64,000 nucleotides of DNA from assembly GCA_964023275.1 (NCBI GenBank), contig OZ029921.1, positions 17,210,204 through 17,274,203 of the forward strand, given 5' to 3'. Under the pieces are notes generated by a model, which worked only from the letters and a program-made list of their open reading frames with translations, was not told where the DNA came from and made no database searches. Below, piece after piece: positions 12,720 to 23,632 of the stretch (its first letter is position 1; each line of letters begins with the position of its first letter). Source of the stretch: Norana najaformis (taxonomy: Eukaryota; Annelida; Clitellata; Crassiclitellata; Hormogastridae). The translations under genes were made by a program, and so were the position numbers.

Positions 12720-13560
12720 CTGAACTTTTATGAAGTGCATTTTGGGCACCCTTCAAAAGTGCTATGAACATGGCTGCCTAAGAGATTTAAACAAACGAGT
12801 CTTAACAAGCGAAGAGAATGTGGCTTGGTGCAAAGTAATGGGAATATTATGAATGTTCTTGGGAAGACAGTTCCATAAAGAGGGGCCTATGCAGGACACT
12901 GCACGATGTTGTCGAGCAGATGTGTAGCAGCGCGATATCTGTAGATCTCCATGAGTAGCCGAGCAAAACGGCTGATGACCAGACTGGGCACCAACAGAGA
13001 CAAACAATTCTCATATATGCTCTGGAGCGGATCCAACTAGAGAAGACCTACCAAAGAGCAGCACCGTAAATTTAATTCTTTCTGCAATAGGAAGCCAGTG
13101 AAGTGTATCCCTCATATATTCTGAAATATGAGAGAATTTAGGTAAGTTGGCCACTAGTTGGGCGGCACTGTTCAGAACAGACTGGAGCTGATGAATATGA
13201 AAATTTGGCAATCTCACAAGAACAGAGTTACACTAATCAATTCTCTTCAGGACAAAAGGATGGAGTAGAGCTGTATCAGCGCTGAGCGATAAATTTCGGC
13301 ATATCGAACGAATTTGTTGAAGCTGGTAGTGACATGACCTGGAGAGCATACTAGCATACTTTACCATTTGTCAGTTCATCATCAATGAGCACTCCCAAAT
13401 GACGGACAAGTTGTTGGAAGACCAGTCCAGAAAAGCTGATGGGAGCTCATGATGGTTGATTTTAGCCCACGCATGACGTGTGCAGACCCACAGATATCTT
13501 ATGTCAGGATTTTTAAAGCACTATTGCTCTGCACAAGGGATGACATTAAATAGGTCATTT
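12720..13560 (-). mobile_element. LINE fragment, RT C-terminal region and 3' end
   Basis: The minus strand encodes KRID-CNSVLVRLPNFHIHQL, then QSVLNSAAQLVANL and DTLHWLPIAERIKF. These are the hallmark LDYCNSLL..L..LQ.VQNAAARL and LHWLPV..RI.FK motifs of non-LTR retrotransposon ORF2. Downstream, after a frame break near 13010, comes GPSLWNCLPKNI and a KTRLFKSLRQPCS end. The element is truncated and inactive. Its 3' end (TTCGCTTGTTAAGACTC... AAAATGCACT) is shared with the short copy at 23216-23340, which defines a family. Confidence 0.8.
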
Positions 13561-13977
13561 AGGACATTTAATGCAAGGTAAGCCATGTAGACTGGTGTAA
13601 GAAGTGCCCCATGGATGTATTTCTCCAATCTATATTTAACTGAACATTTGGGTTAGAGAGAATTTTAGGACATTTAATGCAAGGTAAGCCATGTAGACTG
13701 GTGTAAGAAGTGCCCCATGGATGTATTTCTCCAATCTATATTTAACTGAACATTTGGGTTAGAGAGAATTTTAGGACATTTAATGCAAGGTAAGCCATGT
13801 AGACTGGTGTAAGAAGTGCCCCATGGATGTATTTCTCCAATCTATATTTAACTGAACATTTGGGTTAGAGAGAATTTTAGGACATTTAATGCAAGGTAAG
13901 CCATGTAGACTGGTGTAAGAAGTGCCCCATGGATGTATTTCTTCAATCTATATTTAACTGAACATTTGGGTTAATAA
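13561..13977. repeat. 106-bp tandem repeat, four copies
   Basis: The unit begins AGGACATTTAATGCAAGGTA and ends GGGTTAGAGAGAATTTT. Copies start at 13561, 13667, 13773 and 13879 (exact 106-bp period) and are nearly identical; the last has TTCTTCAATC for TTCTCCAATC and runs into AATAAACAAG. Such identity implies recent amplification. Each copy carries a donor-like CAAGGTAAGC. Confidence 0.95.
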
Positions 13978-14520
13978 ACAAGAGAGAATTAAACGAAGGA
14001 AATGACTTCTGGCTGGTCTAACTATGTGTCATGTCGTGTGGCTGGCAGGGCCTGTAGATTTCTACTGATAATATTGCCAGTAAATTATCCTTTTGTTGCA
14101 GTCATTCTCCTGTCCCATTTACCATTCCAGTCCATGGATGGAAATGTTGCATTGTGGACAGAGTTTGTGAACAATTCAGAACAACAATGACGTTCTTGCT
14201 AAATCTAACATAACTCTGTACATCGTGTCAAATACAAAGAGCTTCTGAGCGGATATCTTGAAGGACACTTAGCAGAAGAAGGACATTCTTCATAACATAA
14301 TTAAGGTAAAAGAATGCAGATGCTTGTAAGAGGGAACTAATAAACAGGTGGCAGGTCTGCATAGGATGATGGCAGCTGAGTCTGCTCTCTTCTTTAGGCA
14401 CATCTTCACAAAACTCATAATCATGTCAGGAAAAGAAAGGAATAAGGGCTTTGCTCTCTGGTATATTTTAAAAAAAATAAGAGATGTTTTATAGGTTGGT
14501 AAATCATTTTGCTGTCATAA

Positions 14521-14745
14521 CTTGGTCTGTCTGGTTTTCTGCCTGTCTGTCCTTCTAGCCTGACTGCCTACCAACATCTCTCTGTGTCTTTCTGTCTGTC
14601 TTTCTGTCAATTGCTTGTCAGTCAGTATATCCATTTCTTTTTGCAGTCTTCACTTAATGTGTCTGTCAGTCTCTTTATGTGTCTCTGTTCATCTTTCTGT
14701 CTGTATACATGTCCGCTTCTATCCCTCTGTTTACCGGTATGTTCT
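14521..14745. repeat. Degenerate (CTGT)n pyrimidine-rich repeat
   Basis: Dense TCTGTCTG/TGTCTGTC motifs. It creates an apparent Cys/Ser/Leu-rich N-terminal extension upstream of the Shroom exon; the splice acceptor at 14958-14959 makes that extension unlikely to be real coding sequence. Confidence 0.75.
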
Positions 14746-14959
14746 GGCTCTGCTTATCATCTCGTCATCATCATTCATTTATTGATCCACAAAAAAATCA
14801 ACAGCATAAAACAGATTACATAAAAATTCATGTGGGATACAACAATCTCCATGCATCTTTTTTGAATTTGATCTGTGTTGCTAGCCAGGACAAGTGTGGT
14901 TGTATTATCTCTTCAGTCTTACAGAAAAATGAAATGGAGGCTGTTTTTGTCTGCTTTAG

Positions 14960-16607
14960 GTACAGCAGTGATTGCTATTTGCAGAAGAGAGGCAGCATGC
15001 GCAAAGGGTTCGGAGGTAACTACCGACGGGCAAGCGCTAGTTTTGCAGTTCCACGCACAAAGCCATCTTCTGAATCAGGCAGCGATGCTAGGCTTCTCTA
15101 CAGCAGCCTCAGGTCATCTTCATTCTGCCACAGAAGTGGCACTAGTGAATCAGAGCAGCTGTCAAGCAGCAGCAGCTGTCTCGTAACGGCAGCTAATGTA
15201 GAAAACCAACAACAATCAAGAAACATCCGGCTATCTGATAGCACCCAGAAGACTTTGGAAAAGGCGGAAAAGAAGCTGGTTATTTGCACAGAGGGGAAAG
15301 GTGAGAATTTGGTTACCACTTCCAGGACAAACGCTGTGCCATCAGCTGGTAGTCAGATTCAAGGTCAGGATAATGGAACTGAAGGTGAAAAATGCCAGAC
15401 CCCTTTCGCTGGCAGTCAAGGTTCTTTGTTGCAGCTGAAAGAAGAAGAGACTTCGGTCATTTCGGTGATGGAATATGTTAAAAGCCTTGAAAGGACTGAT
15501 GCAAGACTGTGTTCTGCCACAGAAGACAAATCCAAGACTGTTACACAGACTCGAGTTGCAGAATTGAGAGAAACAATTTTGCGACGGTCTTCGGAGAATC
15601 TTGCTACGGATGCCAGCTGCAGCATTCCGCTCAGAATAAATAAGCGCCCAGTGAGTGCGGTGATGGAATGCTCGATTGGCACTTTTCCAAAAATTCCAAT
15701 CAGTTTGATTCAACGACGTTCTATCGGCTCGATACTCAAATCGCCATTCACTTTTGGCCTGCAGTGTCCATCCAGCACTATCTTAAACCCAGTTTTCGAA
15801 ACAAAATCCAGTGAAGACAAAAATGAGTCCAACATAGGCGTAAACCAAATTGGTAGCAAGCAGAACAACTCCACTAGGAGGAGGTCCTTCAAACTCGGTA
15901 CCAGTCTAGGCCGAAAAGATGTTGGTGGCAACATTTGTTCCCTACAAGAAATGTCAAAGTTGGAATCTAATAACAGAGCCACAAATGAGACAGATGCTTC
16001 CTGTGATATGAATATCTCCGGTGCTGATATGTTGGTTGGCTGTTTAGTTAAAACCGATTCATCTGATAGTGGAATTGACACTAAGACGGATTATTTTGGA
16101 AATAAAAGCGGTCCAGATGTGGTGGAACGTTTGCCTGTGAGTCAGTTTCATACAACCACAAGCTTAGAAAAACTCAGTCTTTCTTTAGGTCATCAGTCAA
16201 CTGATTCTTCTCCTATCCAAGGCAATGGTTCTGTTTCTCTGGAACAATGTTCAGGACTAACAAAAATGGAAAACATCACACAAGGGCCAGTATCTGCCCC
16301 AAAGGGAGATTCAATTAATTTTTCCACTTCTATGCTCTTTGTGGATTTAGAATCGGAAGAACTTGCAAAAATTAGTTCAGAAGAAGTACTTTTTGAAGAA
16401 CTCGCTGTGAGAGTCCTTAGTCGTCTGAAAGACAGGGACAGTGAATTGCGTTCTGTGCTTATACCATCTGAGTTTTACAGAACTCCCTTCCATTACATGG
16501 TGGACGTTATTCAAGGCATTAAAATCCCAGAAACTTGGTTGAAGCGGCCGACTGTGAATGTAGATGCAGAGCATGAAGCAAGTGAAAAGTCACGTGAAGA
16601 AGATAAA
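14960..16607 (+). CDS. shroom: Shroom large exon (disordered region plus start of ASD2)
   Basis: Acceptor TTTTTGTCTGCTTTAG at 14959, donor AAA-GTAACT at 16608. It encodes 549 codons that start G-TAC AGC AGT GAT. Composition is rich in Ser, Thr, Lys and Glu. A DSGIDT segment (about residue 370 of this exon) resembles a phosphodegron pattern, which may be chance. The last 60 residues (ELAVRVLSRLKDRDSEL, then FHYMVDVIQGI) align by eye with the family segment just before the coiled coil (ELV..I..KD.SL.., ..MDLMEGIF). The open frame runs back to 14679, but that part is the CTGT repeat and intron-like sequence, so I start the exon at the acceptor. Confidence 0.82.
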
Positions 16608-19600
16608 GTAACTAACGTTTTTCAACTTTTTATCTTTGAAATTTAATTGTAAAATATGCTACAATTTTCTGTTAAGTATACGAGTCGTTGTGCTTGTGTA
16701 CGAAGCACTGTGTGTGCCAGCACAAATGGCTTTAAAGTCATGCAGAACAAAAAGTTCATCAGTAGTCAAACAATACTCTGATGACTAGCAAAGAAAGAAA
16801 GCTGTGGGAAGACCAGAACCATGCTGTCAGAAGGGATAAATGGATAAAGGAAGCAGACGGGGTTATAAAGAAGTTCGAGAAATGACACAGAACAGAGACG
16901 AATGGCGCCATTGCATTCCTGGACCTGCCTGAGGGCAGAACACTGAAGAATAAATGTTCAGCCCTGCTTTAACCTTTGTTTCAAGTTTAAATTAGGGCTG
17001 CAGCGTACTTGCATTTTATCATGAAAGGGTGGCCTGAAAATTTGGCTCTTTGACTTGCAAATTATCTTTGGTAGAAGGATTGAATCATGGACAGATCTCA
17101 AGCAGTGCTGTTGATCTACTCTAACCTAATCTGAAAACTACATTTAAGTCTGTTGCACCATTGTAAACAGTGTTATGTAATCACCAATCAGTCAATTACT
17201 TAGTCAATCAGTGGTCGTTTCTAGCTAATATTGATTTGCGTGCTAATCAGATTCAGTCTGGTCGACCCCCCTCCGGAGGGCAACACTTGGAGACCCAGAA
17301 GCAGCATGTTGGGAATTTGCTGTGGAAGTGATCTGTTTTTAGCCATAATCTATGGCTAACAAAGACTATAGATATAGAATGAATTTGGCCTGGAAGGTTT
17401 AAAGTCTGGAACCAGTAGTGGAAAAGGCACACCTATCAAGATGCTGGATGACTGGTCACAAAGAATCAGACAGACAGATTTCTGGCCCAGGTCTTTCAGT
17501 GGATTTATTATTAGGTTTTTTGTTTACAGATCTTGATCCATAAATTAATTGTTTCTTTATACTGATGTTAACAGAAAGCTCTGTTGGACTCCATTAAGAG
17601 TAAGCTAGAAGTGATTAAGAAGAATCGAGAGCATATCAAACAGAAAGTAATCGAGAGGAAAGACCTTGAATCACAGGTTAGTTTAAGTGACATTCCCAAC
17701 ATTTCCTCTTGCTCTTTTGTTTGTCTGGAGTCGGTTTGTTTCTGCTGTTTCAAGTTCTTTTCTGGATTTTTTGTATTCTTGGCTTTCCCGCTTTCGATGC
17801 CTATGCATAAACTGCTCAGCACAGGTGCTACAGCTGTTAACATAGTTTGTGACAGAAAGTAAGGATGTCTGTGTAGTCACTGATGTGTATCTGTCACTTG
17901 ACTTGAGGCTGTTACCTTACCTTCTTACCTTACCACATCATACCATTTGCTACTTTTTCTGCCTTCGCTGTCTTCATACCAGGATTAAAGCTTATTTTCT
18001 CTTTTTGACTTGTATTGGTACAGTACTTCTTTGCTGGTAGAAGGTTGATTTCTTTGATATAAAAAAGGGAACCTATGACCTATTATTATACACTTATCCT
18101 TGAATGTTATCAAAATACTTCTTGCATTATCGGAAAACAAGGTATTGAATTAAATACTTGTCTTGCAAAATAATATTTCAGTTTTGACTTGGCTTTGCGT
18201 AGTACCTGTTTTTCACTTACGATAACAGTGTAATCAGGTGGCAAGTTTTAACTGAACATTGAGCTCAGGAAATATTCCTAAAACTTTATAAGGTAGTCAG
18301 ATTTGTTTCTTTTGATGTTTTGATATTTCAATACATAATCTGTTAGAAAATACCTATTTTATGATTCAGGTATCAAATGTGATCAAATGTCGATTAGAGA
18401 AGAAGAAATATGACAAGTACTGCTTGTATCTCAGTGAACTGGACAAAGTTCTGCAACTGATGTTCATACTTGCCAGTCGCTTGGCAAACACTGAGAATAC
18501 CTTGAATCATCTACGACCAGAAGACAATGAGACACTCAGCGTGAGTGTATACACACAGCTCACTCAGTCATGATTGTATTGGCGAATTTATGTAGCACCT
18601 CTTCCAGAACACACTGATCATCAGCAGGATATGCTAAAAAAAGAGTGTCATCAAGAGAGTTACAGGAAGATGCTCTCAGTACCGTACTCTAGTTTACACA
18701 TAAAGCTAAACTGGAATAATTTGTTTATAATTAAGCCATCAACATTCATCATCATCGTGGCCATTGTTAGCTTCAGTGACTCTGTTTTCAATGTTACCAC
18801 AGATCTGAGCCAAAATACATGTCATCAAATCATCATCATCATCATTGTCATCATCATAAGTTCCTGCTGCCAGGGAAATGGTGACCATGATTATAAAAGG
18901 CAGACCTTATTGTTTATAAAACATTAAACTTCAGACAACCACGATACTCAAAATCAGTCCTCATTTCCCAAGACTTTGTTATTCAGCTAGGTCACCTGAC
19001 TGCCTTTCTCTGGTGATACCCAAGACTAGAACTGTTCTTTGTGATACCTAAGGCTAGAGCTGTTCTTGGTGAATAGGCTTTCTCAGTTGCTGCACCTAGA
19101 TTTTGGTACTCTCTTCTGCATCTGTGCATTCTGTTCAACTTCTTGTGTCATTTCATGCTTAACTCGAGACTTAAGTGTTCACCTTGCTTATCCAGCATAG
19201 GCTGCCTCTCTGTCTTATTGGACTGACCTTCTGAATAATGACCTCATTGCGGCCTGGTTTTGGAGTGCTATCGATTGATGCCTTGTGCATTAGACATCGG
19301 TGTGATAGACGTTTCTAGTTAATAATAGTAATAACATTATTGTAATCAGTTTATATAATGGTAAAATGTATTTATCAGCCATGTGTATTGTTTTAAATCT
19401 TTTTCATAACTGATGGATTAATTCTTGTGCAACATCATAACTTTTTTCGCACTCACCTAGTAACCATCAGGGATGATTTTTAATAGTTTGCAGCACAAAT
19501 CTTATTCATTCAGTTGAAGCAAAGAGTTGAAGTCGACAATTGTTATATATATCCACTGAGAAAAAAATTGGATTTAAATAGAAATTGGCATTAACTGGGG

Positions 19601-19943
19601 TCACAGAAAAACAATGGATGGAATTTTCCAATTTATGAAGACAATAATGTGCCTGGATTTAATTATACAGAAATCGCTGGCGGCAAAACGAGCCACTCTA
19701 ATTGAAAAACTCGAGGATGCAAAATTACTGAAAGACGGTATCGATCACCGAAGCGAAGTGGTCAACAGTTTCCTCAAAGCCAGTCTGTCTGGGTCGGAAT
19801 ATGTCACTTATCAGGACTTGGTAGCAACTACTGTACGACTGCATTTTCTGCATCACTGGACCGAAGACCGCTTACTGCTATGCGAAAGACAGCTGAAAGC
19901 ACTGAATGCCAACCTTGTTAAGTCTGGTTCACCGCAGTGTTAG
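14960..19943 (+). CDS. shroom: Shroom family actin-binding protein, C-terminal part (ASD2)
   Basis: Four exons join in frame: 14960-16607, 17575-17676, 18370-18540 and 19671-19943 (stop TAG 19941-19943), all with GT-AG borders; the three internal junctions fall between codons. This gives about 730 residues. The first 540 are Ser/Thr-rich and probably disordered, with no fold recognised. The remaining 190 form the conserved Shroom ASD2 coiled coil: LDSIKSKLEVIKKNREHIKQ, YDKYCLYLSELDKVLQLMF, ASRLANTENTLNHL, LIEKLEDAKLLKDGIDHR and a final LLLCERQLKALNA. In the family ASD2 binds Rho kinase and drives apical actomyosin contraction. The N-terminal PDZ and ASD1 regions are not seen and should lie upstream of this exon or outside the window. 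The first exon starts with one leftover base, so a 5' exon is missing here. Confidence 0.9.
16790..16985 (+). mobile_element. Possible LINE 3' remnant in Shroom intron
   Basis: A short stretch reads EVREMTQNRDEWRHCI, which resembles the DR..WR motif near the end of some non-LTR ORF2 proteins, and is followed by an AATAAA-containing tail. It is short and could be chance. Confidence 0.3.
18930..19335 (+). mobile_element. LINE 3' end, second copy of the 7190-7660 family
   Basis: Matches the 7190-7660 copy through AAAATCAGTCCTCA, AAGACTAGAACTGTTCTT, CAGTTGCTGCACCTAGA, TTATCCAGCATAGGCTGCCT and the terminal GATGCCTTGTGCATTAGACA, then TTAATAATAGTAATAA. It lies in the last Shroom intron. A short internal duplication (GATACCCAAGACTAGAACTG / GATACCTAAGGCTAGAGCTG) is peculiar to this copy. 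Confidence 0.75.
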
Positions 19944-22399
19944 CGATGAAATATTGCCTAGTTTCTGTTGGAATTAGTTTTGGTATGTGTGTATAAATTT
20001 GAAAACGACATGCTGTGCTGAGCATGGCAGTGCTGCTGTTTTCTCTTGCCAGGGTCGTGCATGAAGCCAAAACGATTAAGATGGAATGATTCCTAACACA
20101 GCAGTCAGAGGTTGACTGACCTAGCATTTCTGGATTTCCTGTTTATTTTCATGAGAAATATTTTAATGCAGCTTGAGATTTTGTTTTATGTGTTGGTTTG
20201 CCAGCCAAAGAGAAATAATCACCATAAATATTTTACCATGGCTAGAGGTTTTGTTTTATATTGTGGTTAACCAGCTGAGAGGAAATTATCAAGTGCCTTT
20301 ATTGTGTCTGTAATTTATTTGACCCAATTATTTGAAACCAAAGTTTATAGTATAAGATATATAACATATTTTACGTATTCATTTGGATTAGTTGTATATC
20401 GATATTAATAATATCTTAGCAAAAGTTAGATGTACATGTAGCTAAATTTTGTGTTAGTTAATTTGATAATTAATCAGCTATGCTCTTCCACATACTGATG
20501 TTTAAGCTGTGCACTCAAAATGCTAAATCATGAAAACACTGCTTGATTCCCTATGGAATTCTGTTAAGGTAGCAGACTATAGCTGCTGTGAATGACAAAT
20601 GGTCAAGAAACCTCAGTGGCACCTGTCTGCTACTTTTCCGGGGCTTAAACTGTCCAACCAACACAGGCTACGTCAGGATTATGGCATGCTTGCAACATAC
20701 AGTACCTGCTTTAGAAACCTACATCTGTCTTGCTATCGACATGTTTGCTATTAAGATTAGTGAGTAATTGCAGAGACTTGCAAGGCTTTTGCAGTGCCAT
20801 CTGCCGCAGGATTAAAGCCTCCACTCCCAGCACCATCGCCAATTACATTCAGAGTTTTCCTTGGCCAGCAAACTATCTGAAGCATTTGATCACTGAAACT
20901 GAACATTTTTGACACTTCATATGAGAAGGAAAACAGTCCAGTTGGATTTCTCTCCACTTTTTCCATAACATGCTTTCAATCCAGAACCATTCCTCCAAGG
21001 CTCTCCTGAATTGATAGCATATATCATGTCCAGATGCTTTATCATGTACCAAGTTATATGGTTTAACTCGTAAAATCCATCAAGATACACAGAGCACCAA
21101 ATATGACTAGTATTGTACTCAGGTTTGATATTGCTGAACAATTTAGTATTTTGCTATTAACTGTGGTGATGCTATTTCAACAGGACGAAATGCCACGGTT
21201 TTCTGAGCATGAGCTGTAACTAGACTTGTTTTGCTAATTCTTCTGCAGTTATGTTTAGTACTTACTGGTTTTGTGGTTTATTGCAGTTTTGCTTCGATAA
21301 CTATCACTATGCTAACTTTTAAAAATTAAGAATTTTTGCTAAGAATTGCCCACTGGTGAAAAACATCATCATCATCATCTCTTGGTAGAGTATAATCCCC
21401 CTTCAAACAGTTGCTTTTGATCTGCATATCACAAATCACTGTCAAAGTCAGAGAAATTATGACCATATAAACTTAGGATGCAAATTCAAAGCAGACAATT
21501 TAAAGAATATACTACAGTAATAAAATTCATAACTGTTTAAAAATATACATGCTCACTACTTTTTTTTATTAATTCTGACAGAAATATAAAAAAATATAAT
21601 TTTCATAAGTACCAAGTTCTGTGGAGCCTCTGAGTACATTACATCCTATGAGCATACAATCTAAAGTTTGCTGAACTTTTTAAAAATTCACATGCAAATG
21701 TAATCACTCTACATGAAATGTAGTAAGAAAATAAATCAGCTGAAAATAGATCAAAATATAGACGAACTTTTGAATTAAAATATTTCATATATGTGTGGAA
21801 AATATAGATACCTGAAATATGCTGAAAGATAGTGAACACTTCAGTATTCATACCATCAAATGGAGTGCCTCTGATCAGGCTCCCTTGAAGAGGAGCTGTA
21901 TAAATCTCTTGATCACAATTACAAAATCAATGTATTTTGTAAGTATGCATAATGCATTTGTGCATCTATATACCAACTTTTAAGAACCTCAGCATTAACA
22001 AGTGGTTGCTCAAGCCATCCATGTACCAAAAGCTTCCAAACTTTAGTGAATTTGTTACAAGCTCAAATTTATAAGCAAAACTAAACAGTTTTTGATCAGA
22101 AACTAACCCAGAAATAGGATTCAAAGTCATGACTATAAACTCCAAATTAACTTTTGTCCAAAAACACACCAAGTCAGGCCTGTGAATAGGTTGGTTTTCT
22201 TGATTCCAGTGTTTGAAACTGGAACAGGCTTAACTAGACAGCAAGCAATAAGCACAGATTTTTAGGATCATTGGTTGAACCTTTGCGTATACAGTACAGT
22301 GTGTATGATACCCAGTGCTTAGGCGAGGTGCATAAAAGGTGCTACATAAATGCCCCCCACATATGCATAGCTCAACTGACATATTCCCATTCATACATA

Positions 22400-22614
22400 G
22401 GTATGATGATGACGAGTTCCCTGCCTGAAGGCAGGTCCACTGGCTTTATGCCACCCGGGGATGAGTGAGGTGGTTTCCCGTTGCCTTCCTCACAGACAAC
22501 TGTGGGTGAGCAACTTGTCCAAGGTCGCTATGCAGTGGCTTGAGGTAGATTCGAACCTGTGACCCTTCGGTTATGAGGCACCGACCACACCACTACACCA
22601 CTGCAGCCCACGTA
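22400..22614 (-). mobile_element. tRNA-Met-like SINE
   Basis: On the minus strand the head reads TGGGCTGCAGTGGTGTAGTG, then GGTCGGTGCCTCATAACCGA and AGGGTCACAGGTTCGAATCT. This has a CAT-anticodon-like loop and a perfect B box (GGTTCGAATC). The body reads CAAGCCACTGC, GGCAACGGGAAACCACC and CCACTGG...CAGGGAACTC. The tRNA homology plus an unrelated body indicates a SINE and not a working tRNA gene. It differs from the SINE family at 3271. Confidence 0.75.
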
Positions 22615-23215
22615 GGTATATATATACATAAATGCATACAACACATCATATTTGAATCAGTCTTTCCTCCTGTTCCATTACATCCACAAGCTCCTAATTT
22701 CTAAGGATTCTGACATTTTCACATAAACTGAAAACACAAGAGAAATCGGTCATGGCAGCCAATTCTCCTCAACAAAAAACAAATATCCTGTGCTACAAAT
22801 GTTCTGGTCAAAGCAAAATCAATTACCAAAAAATATCAGCACATCGACATGGAACAGGAATTAATCGGAACAGCAAATAAACAATAATGATTGCACAGAA
22901 CACTGACAGCATTAGGTTTTGAATGCATGTTACAAGAGACAGTAGAGCCAGTCGGAAAATAAATCAAACCCGTAGCACAGTACTTGAAAGAATGAGGTCA
23001 CTTTTTGCAATCTAATAATCATTAAAGCTAATTGAATATTATTACCATGAGATAGAGAAGAGACTCTTAAGCACAAATAAACTAATAATCGTGAAAGCTA
23101 ATAGAATATCATTGCCAGCATAGAGCAGAAACTCTAGTGCACAGAAACTGCCCATACATACATAAATATACCAAATCAAAGGCAACACTCAAACAAATAA
23201 ACAAATCAGCAGGCA

Positions 23216-23342
23216 ACATTCTCTTCGCTTGTTAAGACTCCTTTATTTAAATCCTGTGGGCAGCCATGTTCCCAGCACTCGAGAGGTTCCTAAAATGCAC
23301 TCTATAACAGTTCACATACATACATACATACATACACATATA
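23216..23342 (+). mobile_element. LINE 3' tip with (CATA)n tail
   Basis: TCTTCGCTTGTTAAGACTCC, then AGGCAGCCATGTTC..AGCACT and AAAATGCACT match the 3' end of the minus-strand LINE at 12720-13560. An (ACATACATACATA) microsatellite tail follows. A severely 5'-truncated insertion. Confidence 0.75.
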
Positions 23343-23509
23343 TATGTATATTTATGTACATATAGTGTACATGTGCATTATATTATTCAACTTGGGTGTC
23401 TTGTACAATATAATCACAACCCAAACCATCAACAAAATAAATATATATAACCTAAATTCACAGAATAAAATAAGAGGTTTCAGCTCTCAAACAATTATGT
23501 CTATTGTTA

Positions 23510-23632
23510 TGATTATTATTGCTACTGGTATTGCTACTAATGCTGCTGCTACTACTACTACTACCACTACTACTACTATTACTACTACTACTACTACCAC
23601 CATCATCACCACCACCACCAATACTACTACTA
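23510..23632. repeat. Trinucleotide (ACT/ATT/ACC)n microsatellite
   Basis: Mixed ACT, ATT, ATC and ACC repeats encode a poly-Thr plus frame and a poly-Ser/Gly minus frame. Both ORFs are artefacts. Confidence 0.85.

Larger units (their letters stand above)
1..14959. other. Upstream or intronic region with no confident coding exon
   Basis: No ORF here resembles a known protein apart from LINE remnants. The stretch holds microsatellites, small tandem repeats, SINE and LINE fossils and two MITE-like elements, listed separately. It lies upstream of the large Shroom exon, whose start needs a spliced 5' partner. The region is therefore probably an intron or introns of Shroom, but the N-terminal PDZ domain of the family is not visible in the window. 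One 44-bp exon candidate at 1720-1763 is listed separately. Confidence 0.6.

Noticed and set aside
14679-14959. N-terminal extension of the large Shroom ORF starting at 14679
   Set aside because: It is made of a CTGT-rich repeat and intron-like sequence; a good acceptor at 14958-14959 precedes the plausible coding part.
15098-16081. Minus-strand ORFs of 73-123 codons opposite the Shroom exon
   Set aside because: They are antisense shadows of a long GC-balanced coding exon with no family motifs.
21362-21382. Short spaced ATC repeats as a CRISPR-like array
   Set aside because: Simple trinucleotide microsatellite; there are no repeat-spacer units anywhere in the window, and the genome is animal.
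22400-22614. Possible functional tRNA-Met gene
   Set aside because: It is tRNA-like at the head with a good B box, but it continues into a SINE body and the arms do not pair as in a working tRNA.
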